From Amycolatopsis circi (lineage in GTDB: Bacteria; Actinomycetota; Actinomycetes; Mycobacteriales; Pseudonocardiaceae), in NCBI RefSeq assembly GCF_003385235.1, contig NZ_PQIA01000089.1:1-38813 (forward strand): 38,813 nt of DNA. The letters are read 5' to 3'. Below the pieces are notes generated by a model. The model saw only the letters and a list, made by a program, of their open reading frames with translations. It was not told where the DNA came from and made no database searches. The position numbers were made by a program, and so were the translations under genes. Of the stretch, positions 23,338 to 30,221 are shown in pieces. Every line of letters begins with the position of its first letter. Position 1 is the stretch's first letter.

Positions 23338-25083
23338 ATGACGGCTAGCGCACTCACCGCAGTATCGGAGCCCGACCTGCCGGGGGAGGAGACGACCGAC
23401 CCGCCCGCGCGGTTCAAGCTCAGCTGGCTGGCGTCGACGCTGGCGGTGCTGGCCGGTGTGGCAGCGGTCGCCTGGCACGCCACCCGCTACGGGCACTGGA
23501 TCGTCGACGACGCCGCCATCACGTTCTCCTACTCGCGCAGCGTCGCCGAGGGCCTCGGCCCGGTGCTGGCCCCCGGCCAGCCGCCGGTGGAAGGCTTTTC
23601 GGACCCGACCTGGATGATCCTGCTCGCGCTGGGCAAGGTCGCCGGGGTTTTCGACAAGGGCCTGCTGTTCGGCATCCCGGACTACGTGCTGTTCCCCAAG
23701 CTGCTCGGCCTGTTCTTCGCCGCGGGCATCCTGGTGCTGTGCCACGTGGTGGCCCGCCAGGTGTTCCGCAGGCACGCGTGGGCGATCACGCTGGCCACCG
23801 GCCTCGGGCTGGCGGCGATCCCGTCGTTCGTGATCTGGGTCGTCTCCGGCCTCGAGAACTCGCTGTTCGCGTTCTTCACCACCGCGCTCGCCGCGCTGCT
23901 GTTCACCGCGCTGCGCAAGGAAAACTCGCTGTCGTTCAAGGTCGCGATCCTCGCGGGCGTGCTCGTCGCGGCCGCCGCGCTGACCCGGCCGGAAGGCTTG
24001 ATCTACGCCAGCGCGTACCCGATCGTCCTGCTGTTCGGCGTGAAGCGCGAGGGTTTCTGGCCCAGCTTCCGCTCCGCGCTGGTGTCCGTCGCGGCCTTCG
24101 CTGTGCTGTTCGGCGGCTACGTCGTGTGGCGCTACACGGAATTCCACCGGCTGCTGGCCAACCCGTCGGTCGCCAAGAAGCAGGGCTTGCCCACCTTCGG
24201 CTCGCTCATCCGGCCGTACCAGCTGGTGGAGTACGCGGGCATCGCGCTGACGCTCGTGCTGATCGCCGTGGTCGTCTGGGCGCTGCTCAAGGCACCGTGG
24301 CGACGTCCGCTGATCGGGCTCGTCACGCCGCTCGCGCTCGGCGTGATCGCGTACGGCGTGATGGTTCCGGACTGGATGGCGCAATACCGCTTCGCGACGC
24401 CGGTATGGGTGCTCGGCACGCTGTGCGGCGTCATGGCCATCGCTGAACTGCTGCGTTCGCTCACGCAGGTGCGCTGGCGCGCGCTCGCGGCTCTGGTGCT
24501 CGTCGCCGCGTCGGTGCCGTCGGCGATCGGCTTCGTGCAGCAGTCCGACGAATTCATCAAGAGCCCCACCGTGCCCGCGTGCCTGATCGCCGACCGGTTC
24601 GGCCGCGGCTTCAACACTTATGCGGACATGCTCGGCCTGCAAAAGGCGTCGCTGCTGCTGCCGGACCTCGGCGGCTCGTCGATGACCAGCCGTCTCGAAC
24701 TGGTCGACATGGCCGGGCTGGTCAACGCGCCGATCGCGGACCTCACGCACAAGGAAGACATCGAGGGCCTGCGCAACTACGTGTTCGACACGGTGAAGCC
24801 GACCTTCATCCACTCGTGGGGCCCGTGGGCGGACGGCAACGGCATCACCGTCGACCCGCGCATCGACCGGGACTACGTCCCGATCCTGGTCTACCCCGGC
24901 CCGGGCAAGCGCAACGGCGACTTCGTCCGCAAGGACGCGGTGACCGATCCGGCGAAGCTCGCTGCGGTTCAGCACTATGCGCAGGTGACGATGATGAACG
25001 TGGAAGCGCAGCGGTTCGGGGATGGTTTGGATGACTGTGGTCCGACGTTGGCGCGGGGGAGCACGATCGCGCCGCGCGGTTAG
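23338..25083 (+). CDS. GT-C-like polytopic membrane protein (putative glycosyltransferase)
   Basis: The 581-residue product has an N-terminal helix (LSWLASTLAVLAGVAAVAW), then WIVDDAAITFSYSRSVAEGL and PPVEGFSDPTWMILLAL. A DD pair after the first helix, followed by an ITF/YSR-type helix and a VEGFSDPTW-like segment, resembles GT-C fold lipid-linked sugar transferases of the AftB type. About ten further helices follow, and an extracytoplasmic C-terminal domain of about 170 residues begins near SDEFIKSPTVPACLIADRFG. The donor would be a polyprenyl-phosphate sugar and the target a cell-envelope glycan; both are inference. The start is uncertain: the ATG at 23338 has GAGG too close, and an in-frame GTG at 23230 would add 36 hydrophilic residues. 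Confidence 0.68.
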   Translation: MTASALTAVSEPDLPGEETTDPPARFKLSWLASTLAVLAGVAAVAWHATRYGHWIVDDAAITFSYSRSVAEGLGPVLAPGQPPVEGFSDPTWMILLALGKVAGVFDKGLLFGIPDYVLFPKLLGLFFAAGILVLCHVVARQVFRRHAWAITLATGLGLAAIPSFVIWVVSGLENSLFAFFTTALAALLFTALRKENSLSFKVAILAGVLVAAAALTRPEGLIYASAYPIVLLFGVKREGFWPSFRSALVSVAAFAVLFGGYVVWRYTEFHRLLANPSVAKKQGLPTFGSLIRPYQLVEYAGIALTLVLIAVVVWALLKAPWRRPLIGLVTPLALGVIAYGVMVPDWMAQYRFATPVWVLGTLCGVMAIAELLRSLTQVRWRALAALVLVAASVPSAIGFVQQSDEFIKSPTVPACLIADRFGRGFNTYADMLGLQKASLLLPDLGGSSMTSRLELVDMAGLVNAPIADLTHKEDIEGLRNYVFDTVKPTFIHSWGPWADGNGITVDPRIDRDYVPILVYPGPGKRNGDFVRKDAVTDPAKLAAVQHYAQVTMMNVEAQRFGDGLDDCGPTLARGSTIAPRG

Positions 25084-26309
25084 AGCGCCAGCCATAACGC
25101 GCACGTCGCCGCAGCCAACGACAGTGGCGTCGTGAGCGCGCCGAGCTTCAAGAACTCCCGCACCGGCGGATGCTGTCCGTGCCGCACGACGACACGGCGC
25201 CACAACAACGTCGCGAGCGAGCCCAAGTACGTCGCGTTCGGGCCGATGTTCACGCCCAGCAGCACGGCGAGCAGCACACCCTGATTCGGGTGCGGGCCGA
25301 GGACCGACAGCAGGATCAGCGTCGCGGGAAGGTTGTTGACGACGTTCGCCAGGACGGCCGCGATGGCTGCGGCGAGGAGCAGTTCGGGCAGCCCGGCCGT
25401 GGTCGGCAGGAGAGTGCGCAACAGACCGCCAAGGACGTGCTCGTCGACTGCTTCGACGACCACGGCGAGGGCGAGCACGAAGAGGATCAGCAGCGGGGAC
25501 GCTTCGGTGATCACCTGCCAGGGCCGGATCTTCCGTTCCGCCAAGGCTTTCGCGGCCAGCACAAGCGCGGTCAGCGCGGCGATCCAGACTGGTTCGACGT
25601 GCACCAATTGCCCGGTCGCGAATCCGGCCAGCATGACCGCCAGCACCACGTGGGTGAAGACCGGCGCTTCGCGGTGTTCGGGCCGGCGGGTGCTGGCCGG
25701 TTCGCGGAGGTCCTTGCGGAAGAACCAGGCGAACGCGGCGAGTTCGACGGCGAGTGTGACGAGCCAGGGCAACGCCATCAGCGCGGTGAAACCGGCGAAG
25801 GTGAGGCCGGAAGCGGTGAAGGCGAGCAGGTTCGTCAGGTTGGAGACGGGGAAGAGCGTGGACGCCGAGTTGGCCAGATGCGCGCACGCGTAGACGTGCG
25901 GGCGCGCGGTGAGTTTCAGTTCCGCCGCAGTAGCCAGGACGACCGGGGTCAGCAGGACGACGGTGGCGTCGAGGCTGAGGACAGCGGTCACGATCGCCGC
26001 TGCGGCGAAGGTGAGCAGCAGAAGCCGAGGCTGACGTCCGCGGCAGATCTCGGCGAGTTTGGCACCTAGCCAGGTGAAGACGCCCTCGGCGGCGGCAAGG
26101 TGGCTGACCAGCAGGATTGCTGCGAGAAAGCCCATCGTCGGCAGCATCTGGACGACCCGCGCGCCTGCTTCGTGCGGCGAAGTCAGGCCGAGCGCGAGGA
26201 CGACGCCGGCGGCGGGGACCGCGAAGACGGCTTCGGGGAGGCCGCGCGGGCGCGCCATGGCGAACCAAAGCGTTCCGGCCAGAAGAAGCAGGGACAGGGC
26301 ACCGTTCAC
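25080..26309 (-). CDS. ArsB/NhaD-superfamily ion transporter
   Basis: The 409-residue protein has about ten membrane helices. Family motifs include LDATVVLLTPVVLATAAELK, HLANSASTLFPVSNLTNLLA, NNLPATLILLSVLG and GVNIGPNATYLGSLATLLWR. The SNLTN and INxGPN-type turns are the re-entrant substrate-binding loops of the ArsB/SLC13 superfamily. The last motif is close to that of ArsB arsenite carriers, but no arsenic-resistance genes are nearby, so the ion could be arsenite, sodium or an organic anion. Its TAA stop overlaps the stop of the convergent gene by 4 bases, leaving no room for a terminator between them. Confidence 0.8.
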   Translation of the reverse strand: MNGALSLLLLAGTLWFAMARPRGLPEAVFAVPAAGVVLALGLTSPHEAGARVVQMLPTMGFLAAILLVSHLAAAEGVFTWLGAKLAEICRGRQPRLLLLTFAAAAIVTAVLSLDATVVLLTPVVLATAAELKLTARPHVYACAHLANSASTLFPVSNLTNLLAFTASGLTFAGFTALMALPWLVTLAVELAAFAWFFRKDLREPASTRRPEHREAPVFTHVVLAVMLAGFATGQLVHVEPVWIAALTALVLAAKALAERKIRPWQVITEASPLLILFVLALAVVVEAVDEHVLGGLLRTLLPTTAGLPELLLAAAIAAVLANVVNNLPATLILLSVLGPHPNQGVLLAVLLGVNIGPNATYLGSLATLLWRRVVVRHGQHPPVREFLKLGALTTPLSLAAATCALWLAL

Positions 26310-26335
26310 GCCCGAACGCTAGCTGCCGCGAAATC

Positions 26336-27466
26336 TCAGATCCCCGCCGGTTCCGGGACTCCCGCGCCGCGTTCCAGCACCCGCTCCTTCTCCCGGATCA
26401 CCGGCAGCACCGCCCGGCCGAAGTGTTCGACGTCCTCCAGATAGTGCAAAAATCCGAGCAGCAGCAGGTTCGCGCCGCGCTTTTTGTACTCGATCGCCCG
26501 GTCCGCGATTTGTTCCGGCGTCCCGATCAGCCCGGTCCGGAATCCGTCGTTGTACTGGACCAGGTCCGCGAACTCCGAATCCGCCCACATGCCCTTCGTG
26601 TCCGAAGTGGACTTCCCGGCCTGTGCGACCGCCGAGCGGAATCCTTCGACTGCGGGCACGTTCGCCTTCGCCACGATCTCCCGCAGAACCTCGCGCGCCT
26701 CGGCTTCGGTTTCGCGGGCGATCACGAAGCCGTTGAGCCCGAACCGCACCGTGTGGTCGTTCTCGGCGGCGTACCCGCGCACCTCGCCGACCTGCTCGCT
26801 GAACCCGTCGAAATCCTTGCCGTTGCTGAAATACCAGTCCGAAACGCGACCGGCCAGCTTGCGCGCCGCGGTGGAGTTGCCGCCCTGGAAGACCTCCGGA
26901 TGCGGCCGTCCGGGACCGGCGACCGGTTTGGGTTTGAGGTCGAAATCGTGGACGCGGTAGAAATCGCCGCGAAACTCGGCATGGTCGTCGGTCCACAATT
27001 GTTTCAGCACGCGGATGAACTCCTCCGAGCGGCGGTAACGCTCGTCGTGCTCGAGCCACGGTTCGCCGAGTCCGGTGAACTCGTCCTTGAACCAACCGCT
27101 GACCACGTTCACCGCCGCCCGGCCACCGGAGATGACGTCGGCACTGGCGACGAACTTCGCGAGCACGCCGGGCTGCCACAGTCCAGGATGGACGGCCGCG
27201 ATGACCTTCAGCCGCTGCGTCGCGAGCAGCAGCGCCAGGCTGAAACCGGTGGATTCGTGCTGGTAAGCGGCACCGTAGCTGGCGGTGTAGCGGACCTGGG
27301 TGAGCGCGTAGGAGAAGCCGTTGTTCTCGGCGAGCACGGCCAGGTCGCGGTTGTACTCGTAGCCCCAATCGGTGCGCTGTTCGATGTCGCTGGTGACCAG
27401 GCCGCCGCTCACATTCGGGACCCAGTAAGCGAATTTCAGAGGTTCGCATGCTTCAAGTGCGGACAT
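26336..27466 (-). CDS. sfnG: Dimethylsulfone monooxygenase SfnG-like (LLM-class flavoprotein)
   Basis: SfnG uses FMNH2 and O2 to oxidise dimethylsulfone to methanesulfinate and formaldehyde, a step in using organic sulfur when sulfate is scarce. The 376-residue product has the TIM-barrel luciferase-like fold with segments specific to SfnG: LKFAYWVPNVSGGLVTSDIE then QRTDWGYEYNRDLA, AVNVVSGWFKDEFTGLGEPW, LEHDERYRRSEEFIRVLKQLW and HPEVFQGGNSTAARKLAGRV then SDWYFSNG. Length and motif order are normal. No reductase, sulfonate transporter or regulator lies next to it, so the flavin reductase must come from elsewhere. No purine-rich ribosome-binding site is seen before the ATG. Confidence 0.87.
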   Translation of the reverse strand: MSALEACEPLKFAYWVPNVSGGLVTSDIEQRTDWGYEYNRDLAVLAENNGFSYALTQVRYTASYGAAYQHESTGFSLALLLATQRLKVIAAVHPGLWQPGVLAKFVASADVISGGRAAVNVVSGWFKDEFTGLGEPWLEHDERYRRSEEFIRVLKQLWTDDHAEFRGDFYRVHDFDLKPKPVAGPGRPHPEVFQGGNSTAARKLAGRVSDWYFSNGKDFDGFSEQVGEVRGYAAENDHTVRFGLNGFVIARETEAEAREVLREIVAKANVPAVEGFRSAVAQAGKSTSDTKGMWADSEFADLVQYNDGFRTGLIGTPEQIADRAIEYKKRGANLLLLGFLHYLEDVEHFGRAVLPVIREKERVLERGAGVPEPAGI

Positions 27467-27571
27467 GGCGGGAGTGAAACAGCGGCCCGGAAACGGGTCA
27501 ACGCGCGTCCACGCGGTGGAATGGGCTTCTCGACAGCGGGTGCGGTGCCGCCCGGGGCGGGTTTGCTGTCC

Positions 27572-27618
27572 GTGAGGGGAACCCTGAGGGACTCAGAGTC
27601 CCCCAGGGTTCCCCTCAC
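27572..27618. repeat. Palindromic repeat, family B (23-bp arms, one mismatch)
   Basis: Arms 27572-27594 and 27596-27618 are reverse complements except for one A-C mismatch, around a single central base. The outer core is GTGAGGGGAACCCTG. It differs in sequence from the repeats at 6481 and 18342. It lies between the divergent sfnG-like and rnpB genes, so it is not placed as a simple gene-end terminator. From memory, similar GTGAGGGGAACCCT palindromes are scattered in Amycolatopsis genomes. Confidence 0.75.
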
Positions 27619-27700
27619 AGACCTCTGACGGAGCGGAGGCACGCGGGCCGTTGTGCCAGCCCGTGCCGGGGTCCGCGCGGTCTCCCGGGTAGGCTGCTCC

Positions 27701-28102
27701 GGCGGACGAGCTGGCAGGACGGTCGCGGCCCGGGTTCTCCCGGTCCGAGGAAAGTCCGGACTCCGCAGGGCAGGGTGGTTGCTAACGGCAACCCGGGGCG
27801 ACCCGCGGGACAGTGCCACAGAAAACAGACCGCCCCCGTCTCGCGACGGGGGTAAGGGTGAAACGGTGGTGTAAGAGACCACCAGCATCCCGGGTGACCG
27901 GGATGGCTCGGTAAACCCCACCCGGAGCAAGGCCAAGAGGGAGCACCGCTCCTGCGCAGGCGATCGAGGGCGGCCCGCCCGATGCCTGCGGGTAGGCCGC
28001 TGGAGCCTGCCGGCGACGGCAGGCCGAGATGGATGACCGTCGCCCGGTCCGCCGCGAGGCGGCCCGGGAACAGGATCCGGCTTACATGCCAGCTCGTCCG
28101 CC
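27701..28102 (+). ncRNA. rnpB: RNase P RNA (bacterial class A)
   Basis: This is the catalytic RNA that trims the 5' ends of tRNAs. The terminal helix P1 is formed by CGGACGAGCTGGC (27703-27715) and its exact complement GCCAGCTCGTCCG (28088-28100). Conserved core sequences lie in the right order: GAGGAAAGTCCGGACTCC (27748-27765), then ACAGTGCCACAGAAAACAGACCGCC, GGTAAGGGTGAAACGGTG, GTAAACCCCACC and GGAGCAAGGCCAAGAGGGAG. The length of about 400 nt is normal for actinobacteria. A -10-like TAGGCT at 27690-27695 would start RNA near 27702. Several open frames crossing this region are chance. Confidence 0.95.
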
Positions 28103-28119
28103 CGATCGCTACGATCGGG
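28101..28119 (+). terminator. Hairpin at the rnpB 3' end, abutting the next start codon
   Basis: CCCGATCG-CTA-CGATCGGG is a perfect 8-bp stem with a 3-base loop, directly after RNase P helix P1. It ends 3 bases before the ATG of the next gene and occupies the place where a ribosome-binding site should be. It may end rnpB RNA, or limit translation of the next gene on read-through RNA. Confidence 0.55.
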
Positions 28120-28122
28120 CGC

Positions 28123-28980
28123 ATGGGTCAAGCCGTCGCCACCGCTGTCGCCTTCCGGACCACTTTCGACGCTCTGCACGCTCCCGTCTATTTCGCGCCG
28201 GAGACTCAGCAGCGGCTCGCCGCCGCGGGACTCAAACCGGGGTCGATGACCTACTTCGCCAGCCGCGCCGCGGCGATGGGCGCGGTCGGACCGGGCACCG
28301 TCACCGCCACCTTCTACAGCTTCAGCCCCAGCCTCGTCGCGCACTTCGTGCCGCGCGTCTGGACGCTCGCCACCCCGGAGGCCGTCCTGGAGGCCCGGCT
28401 CGCCGCTGTCGACGAGATCTACCGCCGGCTGCTCGGCGACGAGACGGTCGAGTCCGCAGAGGTCGCCGAAGCGGCGGCGCTCGCGCGAGAAGCCACCGAA
28501 GGCTGCCGTCCGGAGGGGCGTCCGCTCTACGCCGCCCACGCCGACCTGGCGTGGCCCGAGCAGCCCCATCTCGCGCTCTGGCACGCGATCACGCTGCTGC
28601 GCGAGCACCGCGGAGACGGGCACGTCGCGGCGCTGACTACGAACGGACTGCCCGGACTCGACGCGCTGGTCACGCACAGCGCGACCAAGAACGGCACCCC
28701 GCCGGACACCGCCAAGCGCACGCGCGGCTGGAGCGACGAGGAGTGGGACGCGGTCGCGGCCAGGCTGGTCGTCGACGGAATCCTCGACGCGGACGGCGTG
28801 CTGACCGAGCGCGGACTGGAACTGCGCGACCGCGTCGAGACGGCGACCAACGCGGCGGCGGAAGGTCCGTGGCGGCACCTCGGCGAGGAGAAGACGGCGC
28901 GGCTGGAGCAGCTGTGCGCTCCGCTCAGCCGCCGGGTGATCGAAGCCGGCGCGATCCCGAGCGCGGCGTTCCGGGCCTGA
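28123..28980 (+). CDS. SCO6745-family protein (SalK-like)
   Basis: The 285-residue product opens MGQAVATAVAFRTTFDALHA followed by PVYFAPETQQRLAAAGLKPG, which matches a family of actinobacterial proteins named after SCO6745 and related to SalK: an N-terminal helix with PVYFAPE, FASRAAAMGAVGPGTVTATF then YSFSPSLV, and a C-terminal winged-helix-like half with TKNGTPPDTAKRTRGWSDEE and RLVVDGILDADGVLTERGLE. The function is unknown. The ATG at 28123 is preferred because everything upstream in the frame is RNase P RNA. It lacks a Shine-Dalgarno sequence, since a hairpin sits there. Confidence 0.8.
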   Translation: MGQAVATAVAFRTTFDALHAPVYFAPETQQRLAAAGLKPGSMTYFASRAAAMGAVGPGTVTATFYSFSPSLVAHFVPRVWTLATPEAVLEARLAAVDEIYRRLLGDETVESAEVAEAAALAREATEGCRPEGRPLYAAHADLAWPEQPHLALWHAITLLREHRGDGHVAALTTNGLPGLDALVTHSATKNGTPPDTAKRTRGWSDEEWDAVAARLVVDGILDADGVLTERGLELRDRVETATNAAAEGPWRHLGEEKTARLEQLCAPLSRRVIEAGAIPSAAFRA

Positions 28981-29358
28981 TCGGCGAGACGGTCGGGAGC
29001 TGCCCGGGATCACGCTTTGTAGTGAACAAATGCGCACATCGGACGTGATGGTGACCGTTATCGCATCAGAGAGTGATCAATTCCGGATTGTTTTCCAATC
29101 CGGTTGTCACTCACCGGACTCGCGGCGGAACGCCGATCGGGGCATGCCACACTGGTGCCTGCCCGACACGCCGGTCCGGGGCGCACTGAGAGTGAGCGCC
29201 GCGCGTTTTGCGGAGCCGCACTGCCGGAACACTGCGCAATCCGGGTGGCTTGGGTTATTCCGGAGCACCCTTGCCACGATGATGGAGGGCGAGGAATCCT
29301 GACCACCGGACCGTAGTACCCGCCCGCTAACTACAAGTCGACATCTACGCAGCGCGCT
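28981..29358. other. Intergenic region with an imperfect hairpin
   Basis: This is one of the longest gene-free gaps in the window. GAGTGA...TCACTC (29071-29076 and 29107-29112) encloses CCGGATTG-TTTTC-CAATCCGG (29083-29103), an imperfect hairpin that may be a diverged relative of the family A palindromes. The rest is moderately AT-rich compared with the flanks. No tRNA, known riboswitch or credible ORF is seen. Confidence 0.5.
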
Positions 29359-29387
29359 TTGACCATTACCCCTTGTAACGCCATGAT
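29359..29387 (+). promoter_or_regulatory. Predicted promoter of the T4SS-like gene cluster
   Basis: TTGACC (29359-29364), a 17-base spacer and CATGAT (29382-29387) make a fair vegetative promoter in a locally AT-richer stretch. It lies 64 bases upstream of the first ATG of the cluster, and no other candidate of similar quality is seen further along the cluster. Confidence 0.45.
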
Positions 29388-29450
29388 GGTGTTCGCAGCT
29401 TCGCCGAAGCCAGAACAGCGCGGCGCCAACCGTGCACCGGGAGTATCGCG

Positions 29451-29717
29451 ATGACCAGCTTGACCGCCCTCGAGACTCTTGCGGCCGGAGACATCAGCAC
29501 CAACAACGTGCGCACCTGGCTGCTCGACAACGTCATCCCACTCGTATTGCTCGCGGTGGCGCTGCTGCTGCTGTGGCTCGGCGGCGGCAAGGGCGACAAC
29601 GCGGGGGTCATGCGGCGGCTCGCCGGCGTGGTCATCGCGCTCGCGATCATCGGACTCGCGGTCAGCGGCGCCGGCGTCAACGTGGGCCAGTGGATCGCCG
29701 GCCTGTTCACCGGCTGA
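29451..29717 (+). CDS. Small two-helix membrane protein of the T4SS-like cluster (VirB2-like?)
   Basis: The 88-residue product has a polar N-terminus, a first helix VIPLVLLAVALLLLWLGGG (about 28-46), a short basic loop with GDNAGVMRRL, and a second helix AGVVIALAIIGLAVSGAGV (about 58-76). Two helices separated by a small charged loop is the topology of VirB2/TrbC pilins and of small membrane proteins that begin actinobacterial conjugation clusters. There is no recognisable sequence motif, so this rests on size, topology and position. CGGGAG lies 7 bases before the ATG. The N-terminal 25 residues could be a cleaved leader, but no clear cleavage site is seen. Confidence 0.65.
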   Translation: MTSLTALETLAAGDISTNNVRTWLLDNVIPLVLLAVALLLLWLGGGKGDNAGVMRRLAGVVIALAIIGLAVSGAGVNVGQWIAGLFTG

Positions 29718-29729
29718 GGCGGAGCAGGC

Positions 29730-30218
29730 GTGCGGATCAGGACCGATGACGAGGTGTACCGGGTCGATGCCGTCTGGCTCGGCCCGCCGAAGGCGACTTT
29801 TCCCTGGCGAGCCCGTTACGTGGCATGGCTCGTCGGCATTCCGGTCTTCCTGGTCGTGCTCACCGTGGAGCGGTGGGTCGGCTGGAGTTTCGGGTTCTTT
29901 TCCACGGCGTGGGCGTTCGTGGCCACGATCGTGATCACCAGGCTGATCACCTCCAAGATCAGCCATGAACGCCCGCTGGGCGCGGTGATCGCGATGATGG
30001 GCCAGGAACTGCGCGCGCCGAGAGAGCGGACCTCGGGCGCGGGCGGCGCGATGAGCGCCAGCCGGGTCCGGGTGCGGGCGGAGCGCCCGCTGCCGAAGCA
30101 CAAGAGAAGGCGGCAGTACCAGCACCGCGACCCCCGTCGCGGTGCTGGCGCGAGTGCCGGGAAACAGGGAGCACCACGAGCGCGCCGGAGCCGCCCCGCG
30201 GCTCGGGCCGGGAGGTAG
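29730..30218 (+). CDS. PrgI/VirB3-like membrane protein
   Basis: The 162-residue protein begins with a short cytoplasmic segment (MRIRTDDEVYRVDAVWLGPP), then two helices, YVAWLVGIPVFLVVLTVERW and FGFFSTAWAFVATIVITRLI, and a long, very basic tail (RVRVRAERPLPKHKRRRQYQ) up to the stop. A small two-helix protein directly upstream of a VirB4 ATPase gene is the standard VirB3/PrgI arrangement in T4SS operons, and these proteins hold VirB4 at the membrane. GGAG precedes the GTG by 5 bases. The basic tail is longer than in classical VirB3 and could contact nucleic acid or lipid head groups. Confidence 0.68.
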   Translation: MRIRTDDEVYRVDAVWLGPPKATFPWRARYVAWLVGIPVFLVVLTVERWVGWSFGFFSTAWAFVATIVITRLITSKISHERPLGAVIAMMGQELRAPRERTSGAGGAMSASRVRVRAERPLPKHKRRRQYQHRDPRRGAGASAGKQGAPRARRSRPAARAGR

Positions 30219-30221
30219 TCG

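Noticed and set aside
23128..26268. Minus-strand open frame of 1046 codons
   Set aside because: It crosses two convincing genes in other frames (the GT-C-like protein and the ArsB/NhaD-type transporter) and has no domain.
27615..28122. Open frames across the RNase P RNA gene
   Set aside because: The sequence and P1 pairing are those of rnpB; the frames are chance.
28981..29358. Possible riboswitch or tRNA attachment site before the T4SS-like cluster
   Set aside because: No tRNA cloverleaf, no conserved riboswitch core and no direct repeat could be recognised; only a hairpin is supported.
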